A stretch of 64,000 bases of DNA. Origin: Thermaerobacter subterraneus DSM 13965. GTDB taxonomy: Bacteria; Bacillota; Sulfobacillia; Thermaerobacterales; Thermaerobacteraceae. Position 1 is the first letter of the stretch, and each line of letters begins with the position of its first letter. The DNA is taken from positions 572,840-636,839 of the forward strand of contig NZ_JH976535.1 in the NCBI RefSeq assembly GCF_000183545.2. Reading direction: 5' to 3'. Below, piece by piece: positions 17,643 to 28,045 of this stretch. A program made the translations under genes and the position numbers. The notes beneath the pieces were generated by a model. The model saw only the letters and a program-made list of their open reading frames with translations, was not told the origin of the DNA and ran no database searches.

Positions 17643-18893
17643 TCAGGCAGCGATACCTAGCTGCTGGGCTCGCCGGGCTCCCAGGATCTTGGCCGGGTCA
17701 TAGGTGCACTGCTTCTTGACCAGCGTAAACAGCACCCGCAACAGCTTGCACGCCAGTGCTACCAGCGCCTGCTTGCCCTTCAGCGGATTCTGCGGTCGGG
17801 TCTTGAAGTGCTCGTACAGCGCCTGGAGCTCCCGGTTTTTGGCGGCGGCCGTCATCGCCATTTGGTACAGGATCTGGCGCAGCCCGGGCCGGCCCCGTTT
17901 GCTGATGGGTGTCCGGCTGCGGCTCTTCTCCCCGGATGTGTTCTCCGTCAGGTTGTACCCCGCCAGCTTGCGGAGCTGCCGCCAGTCCTCGTACCGGCTT
18001 AGGTCACCTACCTCCCCCAGGAAACGGCAGCGGTCACAACTCCCACTCCCGGGACGCTCAGTAGGTACGGGGCAACCCGCGTCTTCTCCAGCGCCTCGGC
18101 CATGGCTGCCTCCGTCTCGGCCAGCCGTTCCTGCCAGAAGGTGACCTCCTGGAGGATCTGCCGGAGCCGTAGCCGGGCGGCGGCGAGCCCATAAGGTACT
18201 CCAACGGACCGGCGGGCTGCTTCCTGCAGTGCCTGCGCCCGCTTCAGGCCCACCCGCCGGTTGCTCGCAGCCCGCAGTTCGGCCGCAAGCTGCTCCACCG
18301 GCACCGCCAGCACGTCCGCGGGGAAGGGCCGGTGCTGCAGCACGTACAGGGACGCCTGCCCCAGCAAGTCGGCAAACACCTCCGGGTACTCCGGAAAGAA
18401 CTCGTCCAGCAGGGCTTGCAGCTGGTTCAAGGCGGCGTTCAGTTTGGTCCGGTGCTGCTGCCGGGCCTGGGTCAGGCTCCGCAATTCGGCATAGACGCCG
18501 TCAGGGAGATACGGCTCGGAGAAACGGCCCTGGAGGACCAGCTGGGCGATGACCCACGTGTCCTTCCGGTCGCTCTTGGTGGTTGACGATCACCACCGTC
18601 AAGTCGGCCTGCCGCAGGTACCAGGCCAGGGGCTTCCAGTAATGCCCCGTCGGCTCCATCCCCACCATCACCCGGGTGGCGCCGGTCTTCTCCTTCGCCC
18701 GGGCGATCTGGCCCAGTAGACGGTTGAAGCCATCCCTGCTATTCTGGAACGGGAACGGACCGCTCACGGGCAATTCCGTGAATCCGTCCACCACACAGGC
18801 CCAGTGCTTCCGCTTGGCGATGTCCACGCCCACAACCAGCGTGCGCTCGCCCCGGACCAGGGCCAGTTTCTTGGCTCGCTGCGGCATCTGCAT
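17643..18893 (-). pseudogene. IS110-family transposase, multiply frameshifted
   Basis: The N-terminus (LVVGVDIAKRKHWACVVDG) carries the RuvC-like first Asp, then GMEPTGHYWKPLAWYL. After VIVN about 15 residues are deleted and the frame changes (near 18590). The middle part (SLTQARQQHRTKLNAAL to LLSVPGVGVVTAAV) then ends early because one T is missing near 18022. The C-terminal Transposase_20 end continues in another frame (YEDWRQLRKLAGYNLTENTS, down to the stop at 17643). No full-length product is possible. Confidence 0.88.
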
Positions 18894-18904
18894 CGGGTTC
18901 CCTG

Positions 18905-18955
18905 ACCTCCTGGTACGTGGTGGTTGGTTCTGACGCCCCTACCGTACCAGGAGGT
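18905..18955. repeat. 12-bp inverted repeat next to the IS110 5' side
   Basis: acctcctggtac (18905-18916) and gtaccaggaggt (18944-18955) are perfect complements separated by 27 bases. They lie between the IS110 transposase start and the IS3 remnant. This may be the IS110 end or a scar of a lost insertion. Confidence 0.6.
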
Positions 18956-18966
18956 CTTTCCTTTGC

Positions 18967-19410
18967 TCAACCGCATCCTACGCCATCACAGGACTGCTCG
19001 TATTCGTCGGGCGAGAGGTAGCCAAGTGCCGAGTGACGGCGCCGCCGGTTATAGAACCCTTCGACGTACTCGAAGATCGCCATGCGCAGCTGATCCCGGC
19101 TCGCCCAGGTTTGCCGGTCGAGGAGTTCTGTCTGCAGCGTCGCGTAGAAACTCTCGGCCACGGCGTTGTCCAGTGCATCGCCCACCGAACCCATCGACCC
19201 GGCGATGCCGAGGGCCTCCAAGCGACGGGTGAACGCCAACGAGGTGTACTGTGCTCCGTGGTCGGAGTGGTGGATCAGGCCGGGCCCCGGCCGGCGACGC
19301 CGCACCGCCATGGTGACGGCGTCGACCACGAGATCCGCCACGGGCCGGTCGCCCATGGCCCAGCCCACCACGGCGCGGGAGAAGCCGTCCACCACTGTGG
19401 CGAGGTATAA
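18967..19410 (-). pseudogene. IS3-family transposase OrfB, C-terminal half
   Basis: The rve integrase core starts abruptly inside LYLATVVDGFSRAVVGWAM, exactly where the IS1182 copy begins (19411). It continues with IHHSDHGAQYTS (second Asp), DNAVAESFYATLQTEL (catalytic Glu) and YNRRRRHSALGYLSPDEYE to a normal end. The N-terminal half and OrfA are not found on the other side of the IS1182 element, so more than a simple insertion occurred. Confidence 0.85.
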
Positions 19411-21030
19411 GAGCCTGTTGCACCGACCCTGAGAGATCGGGCCTAGTGGGAACGTACCGGGTCGATTCGCTCATGTCACATGGGCTGACGGTCAGGACTG
19501 TGTAGGCCGGCGGCCCGATCGTGACCCTTCTACGCCAAGCCCGCCACCGTACATTCAAAGGGCAAGGTGGCGGATCGCTCCCTGACCCTCCGCCAGAGCT
19601 TCAGCAAGTTGTGGGTCAAGCAAAGCAGCTTCCACTCGCTGTCACACGCCGCCAGACCCCGACGGAGGAACCGGTCGGCGCCTCGCACGGCCTTGATCTG
19701 CCCGAACACCGGCTCCACGGTCTGGCTGCGCTTGGCGTAGATCGCCTGCCCTCGCCGGGTCCGCAGCTTGCGTTCCATCCGCTCCCGCAGGCTCAGCCCC
19801 TTGGGGATGCGGCCTCGCGGAGGGGGTGTGTCCTTCCAGGCTTGGCGCTGCTTCCACTCTTTACTCGTCGCCAGGAACAGTTCCGGCCCATCCGCCGGTG
19901 CCTGCTTCACGTTCGCCTCGCTCCAGTACCCCGCGTCGGCCACGACAGCCCGGATGGGCTCGTCCACGCCCGCGGCCCGCAGGTTGGCTTGCGCCTGCTG
20001 GAGCATCGGGTGCAGTTGGCCCACGTCGTTGGCGTCCTGCGTCACCGCCGCGGCCACGATGAGTTGGTCTCCGTGACCACCGCCTGGGCGTTGTACCCTT
20101 GCACAAAGCCCTGCCGGGTCTTGAGGATCCGGCTGTCCGGATCCGTGATGTTGGCCTTGGCTGCCGGATCCACCGAGGCATCCGGCGCCTTCGGCTTCCG
20201 CCCCTGCCGCTTCTTGCCGGTCGCCTGCTCCTGGGCTTTCCGCTCCTCGATGCGGGCCTGCTGCCGGGCCGCTTCCCGGGCCGCCTCGTCCTCCAGCCGC
20301 CGCTTGCATGCCTTCAGCCGCTCCAGCCGGCTCTGGCGGGAGCGCAGTTCCTCCGGCAACTCATCCCCACGGCGCCCGGGGCCGTACCGCTCATCTTCTT
20401 CCCGGTCCGTGGCCTCCGCTTCCCGGAGCATCTTCTCCACTTCCTGGCGAATCGCATCGTAGGTGCGGTTGGCCGCCAGCGAGGCGTTGGCCTTGACTTT
20501 CGTCCCGTCCAGTGCCACCACGCCCACCTTCCCCAGCCCCGCCTCCCGGCACAGCCGCAGCACCTGGGTGAACAGCGCGGCCAGCTCCCGTGCATGGCGC
20601 TGGCGGAAGCGGGCGATGGTCACGTGATCCGGCTTCTGGTTGGCGGTGATCACCCGGAAGGCCACGTCCTCGAGGCACAACCGCTCGATCCGCCGGCTCG
20701 ACCGCTCGCCGACGCAGTAGGCGTACAGCAGGAGCGTCACCATCAGGGTTGGGTCGTAACTCTCTCCGCCCCAACCGTCGGCGCGGTACTTCTCGTAAAA
20801 GGCCCGCAGGTCCATCTGCTCGACGGCGTCGATCAGAAACCAGGCCAGGTGGTCCTCGGGCAGCCCGTCGCGAAGGCTCGGTGGGAGCAGGTACAGTTGG
20901 TCACGGTTCACCGGGCGAAAGTTGTAGGCCATAGGGACACCTCGGGCGATGGCGAATGCGAACCAATGGCCTCACTTAAACCCACGTGGGTGCAATCCTG
21001 TGGAAATACCTGGGTTCGTGAAACAGGCTC
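19411..21030 (-). mobile_element. IS1182-family element (type B), copy 1
   Basis: It is bounded by gagcctgttgcac on the left and gtgaaacaggctc on the right. Length is 1,620 bases, one shorter than copies 2 and 3, which matches the single-base deletion in its transposase gene. No target duplication is evident. Confidence 0.88.
19530..20932 (-). pseudogene. IS1182-family transposase (type B), frameshifted copy
   Basis: Nearly identical to the 467-aa proteins at 24829-26232 and 59460-60863. It reads normally from MAYNFRPVNRDQLYLLPPSL to AVVTE, then one base is missing near 20069 (ggtctcc where the others have ggtcctcc or an equivalent in-frame codon). The rest (LIVAAAVTQDANDVGQLHPM onward) is in another frame. 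The copy should be inactive unless supplied in trans. Confidence 0.9.
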
Positions 21031-21452
21031 TACAGCCAGAGGTATAATTCAGGGAATGAGAAACACTCCCTCGGGGCCATGGGTCCGCAACTCCAGCACG
21101 TACGCCATCATGGTATCCTTACAGAGCCGGTGGTGGTTGACGGGATGGCACAGGCGCGCCTGCGGATGCAGCCTGAGGTCATTGGGGTGTTGGGTCAGCT
21201 AGCGATTGCGCCAACAGTAACTGGAAGCAATGTGGGCTATCGAGGAGCGCGACGGCTCGGTACTCCTTTCCTCAGGTTGCTCCATCGAGAACGTCCGCCG
21301 GGATTGGTTTGTTTTTCCTAACCAGGCTATATCCTGGTGCCAATACTCGATAACGAGGTGTCACTGCAAATCGTCATACGATGCGGCGGACAGGCCCGAC
21401 TCTCACCGAATATGTCACTACCTCCTATGACACAATCTATGGAGGTTCAAGT
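21031..21452. other. Leader region of the methylase fusion gene
   Basis: About 420 bases without a recognisable gene. GC falls towards the methylase start, and the last 100 bases, AT-richer, should hold its promoter. A small palindrome (caggcgcgcctg) lies near 21150. Confidence 0.45.
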
Positions 21453-24173
21453 ATGACGAACCTGAAGCACAGTCTTACGGCACAACAGATCGAAGCCCAC
21501 CCGTTGGTTCGTGAAGCTGTGGCGCGAGGTTTCATTAAATTCTCCAATAACCGAATCACTTATCATCTCAACCAAAAGAAAGAGTATAATTGGTTTGACC
21601 CTGAAGAATGGGTCCGGTGTCACGCCATTGCCTGGTTGATCATTGAAAAGGGTTATCCTGCTAACCGCATCCGAACAGAAGTTGCTGTTCCTCGCCGTGT
21701 ACCAGAAGACCACGCCGACATTGTGGTTTTCGAGGATGACCGCTGTCGTATTCCTTACCTGGTAGTTGAAACAAAAGCTGCTGGGCAAGGTCCTGCGGGG
21801 CGACGGCAGGGAATAGAACAGCTTTTCGGTAACGCCAATTCTCTCCGTGCACCCCTGGGATTATACGATGAATATACGGAGTCATTCTTCTATGATATTG
21901 CTAATTATCCACCAACTGAGCGTAATGACAATCTAAAGGGGTCGCGTGACGCTGTTCCGGATCAATACGGTCGCGTGCCTAAGTACACGTACATTGCGGG
22001 TTCTACGGTAGACATTAGGCCAGTGGATCCAGGGAGTCTCGAGACCAGAATTCGACGGGCTCATTCAATAATATGGGCCGGTGGCAAACGTGATCCCCTC
22101 ACCGCTTTTGATGAATGGAGCAAGCTTCTTTTTGCGAAGGTTCAGGATGAACGTACTACACCGAACGGAGAGCCTCGTAAGTTCCAAGTTGGCACGAACG
22201 AGACATCTGCAGCTGTTGCCAGCCGTATCCACAAGCTATTCGAAGATGCGTGTCAAGCAGATCCCACGATCTTTCCGGAAGGCGTCCGTATTGAGCTTTC
22301 TGATCGTAAGATTGTTGAAGTTGTTCGTGTGCTCCAAGACATTAGCATTACAGCTACGCACGTGGATAGCATTGGCAAGGCCTTTGAGAGCTTCTTCGGT
22401 TCAATTTTCCGAGGAGAGCTCGGACAATACTTTACGATGCGCCAGTTAGCTCGTTTCATTGTGGCGATGCTCGACATCGACCATAGGGATTACGTTATCG
22501 ATCCCACTGCCGGAAGCGGTGGATTTCTTCTTGAGGTCCTTTTGCAGGTCTGGCACAAAATTGATAAGGACTTTGCGGGTAGATCCGACTTGGAACGCCT
22601 CAAGATTGACTTTGCCTTACATAAGGTATATGGCATTGAGATACATCCGGTGCTAGCGCGCATTTGCAAGATCAATCTCCTTCTTCACCACGATGGCCAC
22701 ACGAACATTGAAGGAGACCGCAGCTGTTTAGATTCAATCTTCAATCTACCGCGTCTGAACCCGCCGACAGCAGGCCGATTTACTCGAGTTGTTGGTAATC
22801 CCCCTTTTGGGGATACAGTGAAGGAGGGAGACGAGGATCTCCTTGGACAAAATTCGTTATCAAATTTCCACGTTGCTGAGGGACGCACTCAGGTGCCCTC
22901 AGAACACGTTATTTTGGAACGCGCTATTCAGTTCTTGGCTGACGGAGGCAGGCTTGGCCTAATTATTCCCGACGGTATTCTGAATAACCCTGGCGATCAC
23001 TCGAATTGTCCACAGGTGAGACGTTTCCTTGTTATGAACGGTGTAATTGAAGCCATTGTATCCTTGCCAGACTATGCTTTTCGTAAGTCAGGTGCACAGA
23101 ACAAGACGTCGATCCTCTTTTTTAGGAAGTTTGAGCCGCATGAGCGTGTTGCCTTTAAAAATGCGTATGATGCGGCCCGAGAGGCCGGTAAGAATGAGGA
23201 AGAGGCGTTAATCGCCGCGTTGGAGGCCCTAAACTATCCTGTGTTCCTTGCTGAGGCCAATTACATAGGATATACGGCTACAGGTGTCCCTTCCGAGCGC
23301 AACGATCTATATCGTAGTTGCGAATATGGGATACTCAATGAAGATCAATCTGGGACAATACTTGGCGAATATCGGCGATTTCGTTCGAAGCCGGATTCGT
23401 ATGACGGACATCGGTTACCTGATTGTATGGCGGCAAGCATTGTAGACATCTGGCGCGCGCATGAGAGCCACAGGCTCGATCCCAAGTACCATCTATTTAA
23501 GCGCGAAGAACGGACGATTACACCAAAGGGGTGGATTCGACGTCGTGTAGCGGAGGTCATGCGACGACGCGAGGAAATAGTCCGTCCTCAGGATTCGCCC
23601 TATGAGCCTGTAGTCGTTATGACCATTTCCCAAACGGGTGAAATTCGCGCGCGAGAGGCGGGAAAGGGTAATAATCCTCCGGAATGGCTGGGCATGTATT
23701 TTGAAGATAGCTCTTCCGTATGGTATCGCGCACGGAAAGGAGACGTAGTTTTCTCGGCTATTGATCTTTGGAAGGGATGTATTGCAGTGGTTCCCGAAGA
23801 GTTTGATGGGGCACTTGTGACGAAAGAGTTTCCGATATACGAAATCATTGACGAGAGATTGGATCCAGAATTCCTTTCAACGCTCTTGCGTACTAGATAC
23901 TATCAACGGGCGTTTCGGGCAATTACTACGGGCCACAGTAATCGACGGCGCACTCAAACATCAGATTTCGAGGCACTTGAAATTTGCTTTCCACCGGATC
24001 GTCGGTCGCAGACCGAGATTATTGCCGATATACTGAGAGCGCGGCAGTTGCAAAGAGAAGCCAACAACCTGCTTCGACAGGCCATGCTGCGATTTAGCGA
24101 CCTTATCGATGGACGGGGAGATATGGAATACATCGTGCCCGTCGATGACGATGAAAATGATGAGAACGAATGA
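21453..24173 (+). CDS. Single-chain restriction-modification protein (nuclease-N6 methylase-specificity fusion)
   Basis: A 906-aa protein. The N-terminus is HsdR_N-like with a PD-(D/E)xK pattern: Asp89 in HADIVVFED, then Glu106-x-Lys108 in LVVETKA. The centre is an N6-adenine methylase with DPTAGSGGFL (about 350-359) and NPPFG (about 449). The last ~200 residues look like an HsdS target-recognition unit (RKGDVVFSAIDLWKGCIAVV, then TTGHSNRRRTQTSDFEALEI). Together this resembles a type IIG-like enzyme that cleaves and methylates with one chain. Start ATG 21453 has GGAGGT nine bases upstream. Codon use is AT-rich compared with the IS elements and operons around it, indicating transfer. No helicase (HsdR motor) gene is nearby. 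Confidence 0.85.
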   Translation: MTNLKHSLTAQQIEAHPLVREAVARGFIKFSNNRITYHLNQKKEYNWFDPEEWVRCHAIAWLIIEKGYPANRIRTEVAVPRRVPEDHADIVVFEDDRCRIPYLVVETKAAGQGPAGRRQGIEQLFGNANSLRAPLGLYDEYTESFFYDIANYPPTERNDNLKGSRDAVPDQYGRVPKYTYIAGSTVDIRPVDPGSLETRIRRAHSIIWAGGKRDPLTAFDEWSKLLFAKVQDERTTPNGEPRKFQVGTNETSAAVASRIHKLFEDACQADPTIFPEGVRIELSDRKIVEVVRVLQDISITATHVDSIGKAFESFFGSIFRGELGQYFTMRQLARFIVAMLDIDHRDYVIDPTAGSGGFLLEVLLQVWHKIDKDFAGRSDLERLKIDFALHKVYGIEIHPVLARICKINLLLHHDGHTNIEGDRSCLDSIFNLPRLNPPTAGRFTRVVGNPPFGDTVKEGDEDLLGQNSLSNFHVAEGRTQVPSEHVILERAIQFLADGGRLGLIIPDGILNNPGDHSNCPQVRRFLVMNGVIEAIVSLPDYAFRKSGAQNKTSILFFRKFEPHERVAFKNAYDAAREAGKNEEEALIAALEALNYPVFLAEANYIGYTATGVPSERNDLYRSCEYGILNEDQSGTILGEYRRFRSKPDSYDGHRLPDCMAASIVDIWRAHESHRLDPKYHLFKREERTITPKGWIRRRVAEVMRRREEIVRPQDSPYEPVVVMTISQTGEIRAREAGKGNNPPEWLGMYFEDSSSVWYRARKGDVVFSAIDLWKGCIAVVPEEFDGALVTKEFPIYEIIDERLDPEFLSTLLRTRYYQRAFRAITTGHSNRRRTQTSDFEALEICFPPDRRSQTEIIADILRARQLQREANNLLRQAMLRFSDLIDGRGDMEYIVPVDDDENDENE

Positions 24174-24730
24174 TGTAGGGTTAGACATGCTGGCCTACAC
24201 TTTCATGCGGTAGACCGTTGGCGAGAACCGGACAAGACACTCAGTAGGAGCTGGGGGTGGTTAAGAGCCGTCTTGTGTAGTGGGTGCTCTTAGTTGGAGT
24301 TTCGTGCTCCATGGGCAGGGGTAGGGAGGTTGTCCTGGGCGTTGCGGAGGTGAGATGGGGGGTGTCCAGAAGACCTGGTTTAGGGGAGGAGGTACGTCCG
24401 GAAAAGAATGAGGTTCCAGGTTTATGCGCGTGGGTCCGGCGATTCGTAGCAAGACTCGGGATAGTAGGGCGTACAGGGCGTCGAGGTCGGCGCGCTGATC
24501 ATGGGAGGGCACGTCCCGACCGGCCGGCAGTTTCCGTTTCTCGTCGATCCCTTCTGCCTGGCGATTCCGCCAAGGACCCTCACCAGCCTACGCGCCGAGG
24601 ACACGGGCCGGCTACTTGCTCGGTGTTCACGAGCGCCGGGAGTGGGTCTGGGCGGTGGGTTCACGCATGAGCCAACGCCGGTGCCACTCCACCGCCCGCT
24701 GTCAGTTCATCTGTCAACGCCGACTTAGAG
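24174..24730. other. Gene-free region after the methylase
   Basis: About 560 bases with no coding signal I trust on either strand. Its 3' edge (cgccgacttaga) directly abuts the IS1182 copy 2 end, and the same 12 bases occur near 8387. Confidence 0.45.
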
Positions 24731-24828
24731 GAGCCTGTTTCACGAACCCAGGTATTTCCACAGGATTGCACCCACGTGGGTTTAAGTGAGGCCATTGGTT
24801 CGCATTCGCCATCGCCCGAGGTGTCCCT

Positions 24829-26232
24829 ATGGCCTACAACTTTCGCCCGGTGAACCGTGACCAACTGTACCTGCTCCCACCGAGCCTTCGCGACGGGCTG
24901 CCCGAGGACCACCTGGCCTGGTTTCTGATCGACGCCGTCGAGCAGATGGACCTGCGGGCGTTTCGAAGCAAGTACCGCGCCGACGGATGGGGCGGGGAGA
25001 GCTACGACCCCGCCATGATGGTGACGCTCCTGCTGTACGCCTACTGCGTCGGCGAGCGGTCCAGCCGGCGGATCGAGCGACTGTGCCTCGAGGACGTGGC
25101 CTTCCGGGTGATCACCGCCAACCAGAAGCCGGATCACGTGACCATTGCCCGCTTCCGCCAGCGCCATGCACGGGAGCTGGCCGCGCTGTTCACGCAAGTG
25201 CTGCGGCTGTGCCGCGAGGCGGGGCTGGGGAAGGTCGGCGTGGTGGCACTGGACGGGACGAAAGTCAAGGCCAACGCCTCGCTGGCGGCCAACCGAACCT
25301 ACGATGCGATTCGCCAGGAAGTGGAGAAGATGCTCCGGGAGGCGGAGGCCACGGACCGGGAAGAAGATGAGCGGTACGGCTCCGGGCGTCGTGGGGATGA
25401 GTTGCCGGAGGAACTGCGCTCCCGCCAGAGCCGGCTGGAGCGGCTGAAGGCATGCAAGCGGCGGCTGGAGGACGAGGCGGCCCGGGAAGCGGCCCGGCAG
25501 CAGGCCCGCATCGAGGAGCGGAAAGCCCAGGAGCAGGCGACCGGCAAGAAGCGGCGGGGGCGCAAGCCGAAGGCGCCGGATCCCTCGGTGGATCCGGCGG
25601 CGAAGGCCAACATCACGGATCCGGACAGCCGGATCATGAAGACCCGGCAGGGCTTTGTGCAAGGGTACAACGCCCAGGCGGTGGTGACCGAAGACCAGCT
25701 CATCGTGGCCGCGGCGGTGACGCAGGACGCCAACGACGTGGGCCAACTGCACCCGATGCTCCAGCAGGCGCAAGCCAACCTGCGGGCCGCGGGCGTGGAC
25801 AAGCCCATCCGGGCCGTCGTCGCCGACGCGGGGTCCTGGAGCGAGGCGAACGTGAAGCAGGCACCGGCGGATGGGCCGGAACTGTTCCTGGCGACGAGTA
25901 AAGAGTGGAAGCAGCGCCAAGCCTGGAAGGACACACCCCCTCCGCGAGGCCGCATCCCCAAGGGGCTGAGCCTGCGGGAGCGGATGGAACGCAAGCTGCG
26001 GACCCGGCGAGGACAGGCGATCTACGCCAAGCGCAGCCAGACCGTGGAGCCGGTGTTCGGGCAGATCAAGACCGTGCGAGGCGCCGACCGGTTCCTCCGT
26101 CGGGGTCTGGCGGCGTGTGACAGCGAGTGGAAGCTGCTCTGCCTGACCCATAACTTGCTGAAGCTCTGGCGGAAGGTAACGAAGGGGTCCGCATCCTCAC
26201 CCTTTGGTTGGATGGCGGCCGCGTTGGCGTAG
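24829..26232 (+). CDS. IS1182-family transposase (type B), intact
   Basis: A 467-aa transposase. The N-terminal LPPSLRDGLPEDHLAWFLID and SSRRIERLCLEDVAFRVITA, VALDGTKVKANASLAANRTY with the first Asp, a charged coiled segment, a VVADAGSWSEANVKQ block (the sister copies have GYWSE) and the C-terminal SQTVEPVFGQIKTVRGADRF with the catalytic Glu are all present. The nested IS256 lies 23 bases after the stop codon, so the frame is complete and may still be active if the element's ends are. Confidence 0.92.
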   Translation: MAYNFRPVNRDQLYLLPPSLRDGLPEDHLAWFLIDAVEQMDLRAFRSKYRADGWGGESYDPAMMVTLLLYAYCVGERSSRRIERLCLEDVAFRVITANQKPDHVTIARFRQRHARELAALFTQVLRLCREAGLGKVGVVALDGTKVKANASLAANRTYDAIRQEVEKMLREAEATDREEDERYGSGRRGDELPEELRSRQSRLERLKACKRRLEDEAAREAARQQARIEERKAQEQATGKKRRGRKPKAPDPSVDPAAKANITDPDSRIMKTRQGFVQGYNAQAVVTEDQLIVAAAVTQDANDVGQLHPMLQQAQANLRAAGVDKPIRAVVADAGSWSEANVKQAPADGPELFLATSKEWKQRQAWKDTPPPRGRIPKGLSLRERMERKLRTRRGQAIYAKRSQTVEPVFGQIKTVRGADRFLRRGLAACDSEWKLLCLTHNLLKLWRKVTKGSASSPFGWMAAALA

Positions 26233-26255
26233 AAGGGTAACGACCGGGCCGCCGG

Positions 26256-27617
26256 GAGGTACCCTCAAAAGGTGTGTAAATGGCGAAGGCGGTGTACCCT
26301 CCTCTTGGTGAACAACGAGGGCTTGGAAGCCCGGAGGGAGGAGAGCCACCGCCATGCACCAGCGGACCACGTCGGGGAACCTGACGTCAAGCCCCACCTG
26401 GGAAGGACTGCACGAGTGGCTGCGGAACGCGATCCAGGCGCTGATCCAGGAGGCGCTGGAGGCCGAGGTGACCGAGCTTTTGGGCCGGGTCCGCTACCAG
26501 CGGCGTGCCGCCGTCGATGCACCGGCCGGGTACCGGAACGGGTACGGCAAGCCGCGGAAGCTGACAACCCCCATGGGCACCCTGACCCTGCGGCGTCCCC
26601 GGGTGCGGGGCCTCGAGGAGCGGTTCGAGAGCCGGATCCTGCCTCTGTTCGTTCGGCGCACGAAGGAGGTCTCGGAGCTGTTGCCGGAGCTGTACCTGCA
26701 CGGGCTGGCCGAGGGGGACTTCGACCTGGCCCTGCGGGGGCTGCTCGGTGAAGAGGCGCCGCTTTCCGCCCGGACGGTGGCGCGCCTGAAGGAGCGGTGG
26801 CAGGCGGAGTGGGAGGCCTGGCGGACGCGGCGGCTGGATGAGCTGCAGGTGGTCTACCTGTGGGTGGACGGGGTGTACGTGAAGGCGGGGTTGGAGCGGG
26901 AGCGGGCGGCGCTGCTCGTGGCCGTGGCGGGCCTCGTGGACGGCCGCAAGGAGGTGGTGGCGGTTGTGCCGGGCTACCGGGAGTCGGTGGCGAGCTGGTC
27001 GGAGGTGCTGCGGGACCTGCGGGACCGTGAACGCGCCGCGGCTGGTGATCGGGGATGGGCACCTAGGGATCTGGGGCGCGCTGCGCAACGTCTGGCCGGA
27101 AGCGGAGGAGCAGCGCTGCTGGAACCACAAGGTGCTCAACGTGCTGGAGCAGCTGCCGCGCCGGCAGCAGGCCGTGGCCAAGCCCATGCTCCGGGCCATC
27201 GCCTACGCCCCGACCCGGGCGGAGGCGGAACGGAAGCGCAAGGCGTTCGAAGCCTGGTGTCACCGGCACGGCTACGGGAAGGCGGCGGAGACGATGGGGC
27301 GGGACTGGGAGCGCATGGTGACGTTTTACCGGTACCCCAAGGAGCACTGGCGCCACCTGCGGACCACAAACGTGGTGGAATCCCCCTTCGCCGCGCTGCG
27401 GCTGCGTACGGACGCGGCCAAGCGGTTCAAGAAGGTGGAGCGGGCCACGGCGGTGATCTGGAAGATGCTGATGGTGGCCCAGACCCGCTTCCGGCGGCTA
27501 AGCGCCCCGGAGTTGCTGGCCAAGGTCTACGCCGGGGCGCGGTACGAAGACGGCATCGAGGTCGCGGAGAGGGGGGTCGCCGCCTGAGCGCATTTACACA
27601 CCTATTGACGGAAGCTC
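26256..27617 (+). mobile_element. IS256-family element (type B) nested in IS1182
   Basis: Flanked by the 8-bp direct repeat gccgccgg (26248-26255 and 27618-27625), the duplication size typical of IS256. Its ends are imperfect inverted repeats sharing aggtgtgtaaa. Without it the host IS1182 end reads through continuously. Confidence 0.93.
26354..27587 (+). pseudogene. IS256-family transposase (type B), frameshifted
   Basis: The first part (MHQRTTSGNLTSSPTWEGLH to WSEVLRDLRDR) holds YLWVDGVYVKAGLE with the first Asp. The second part (NAPRLVIGDGHLGIWGAL to ERGVAA) is in another frame and holds the second Asp, CWNHKVLNVLEQLP and TTNVVESPFAALRLR with the Glu. The join near 27030 is best explained by loss of about 5 bases from the common DRGMNAP stretch. 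Inactive as it stands, although the insertion is young enough to keep a perfect target duplication. Confidence 0.88.
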
Positions 27618-27721
27618 GCCGCCGGCCTACCCCGTCCTGACCGTCAGCCCACGGGACATGGCCGAATCGACCCGGTACGTTCCCCCAGTTCTGATCTCGT
27701 CAGGATCAGTGAAACAGGCTC

Positions 27722-27950
27722 ATGGGACCTGCCTTCTCCATCCGCTCGTCGAGTTCAGCACAGATGAGCGAGCCAACGAAGGCCTTCGCGCAAGGCGTCG
27801 CGCTCCGGCTCGCCTTGGTGTTTGCGGAAAAGTTCGAGAAGTCCACCCTAAAGTCAGTGGTCACCGGTGCATGGGTCACCAGGGCCGGCCGGTCCGGCCG
27901 CGAACTTTTCCACCACTACCCGGGACTCTAGCTTCCTCGCACGGGTTGTA
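27722..27950 (-). pseudogene. IS256 (type A) remnant, 5' end
   Basis: On the minus strand this matches the beginning and upstream end of the 6995-8236 transposase gene (for example the segments around gcggaaaagttcgagaag and gtcagtggtcaccggtg), including the following GC hairpin and ccaccactacccgggac. Everything downstream in the transposase is gone, replaced by IS1182 copy 2. Confidence 0.7.
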
Positions 27951-28045
27951 AGGGTTCTTCCACGCGGTGCTTTTGCGAACATCCGATGTACTTCAGAAGC
28001 CTCAGCACCGGCTTACTCAAGCCGATGCCAACCCAGGAGCTTTCA

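Larger units (their letters stand above)
24731..27721 (+). mobile_element. IS1182-family element (type B), copy 2, with nested IS256
   Basis: Ends gagcctgtttcac and gtgaaacaggctc. After subtracting the nested IS256 (26256-27617) and one 8-bp target duplication, the length is exactly 1,621 bases, the same as copy 3. This confirms that the two outer parts belong to one element. Confidence 0.92.

Noticed and set aside
19402-19410. gaggtataa on both sides of IS1182 copy 1 as a target duplication
   Set aside because: On the right the match lies 8 bases away from the element end, so it is not a duplication at the junction.
24661-26151. 496-aa minus-strand ORF opposite the IS1182 transposase (same shadow at 19521-20462 and 59772-60998)
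   Set aside because: The antisense frame recurs in every copy simply because the element does; no conserved domain is seen.
27030-27045. Programmed frameshift in the IS256-B transposase gene
   Set aside because: IS256 elements do not use one, there is no slippery heptamer, and loss of about 5 bases from the common DRGMNAP stretch explains it better.
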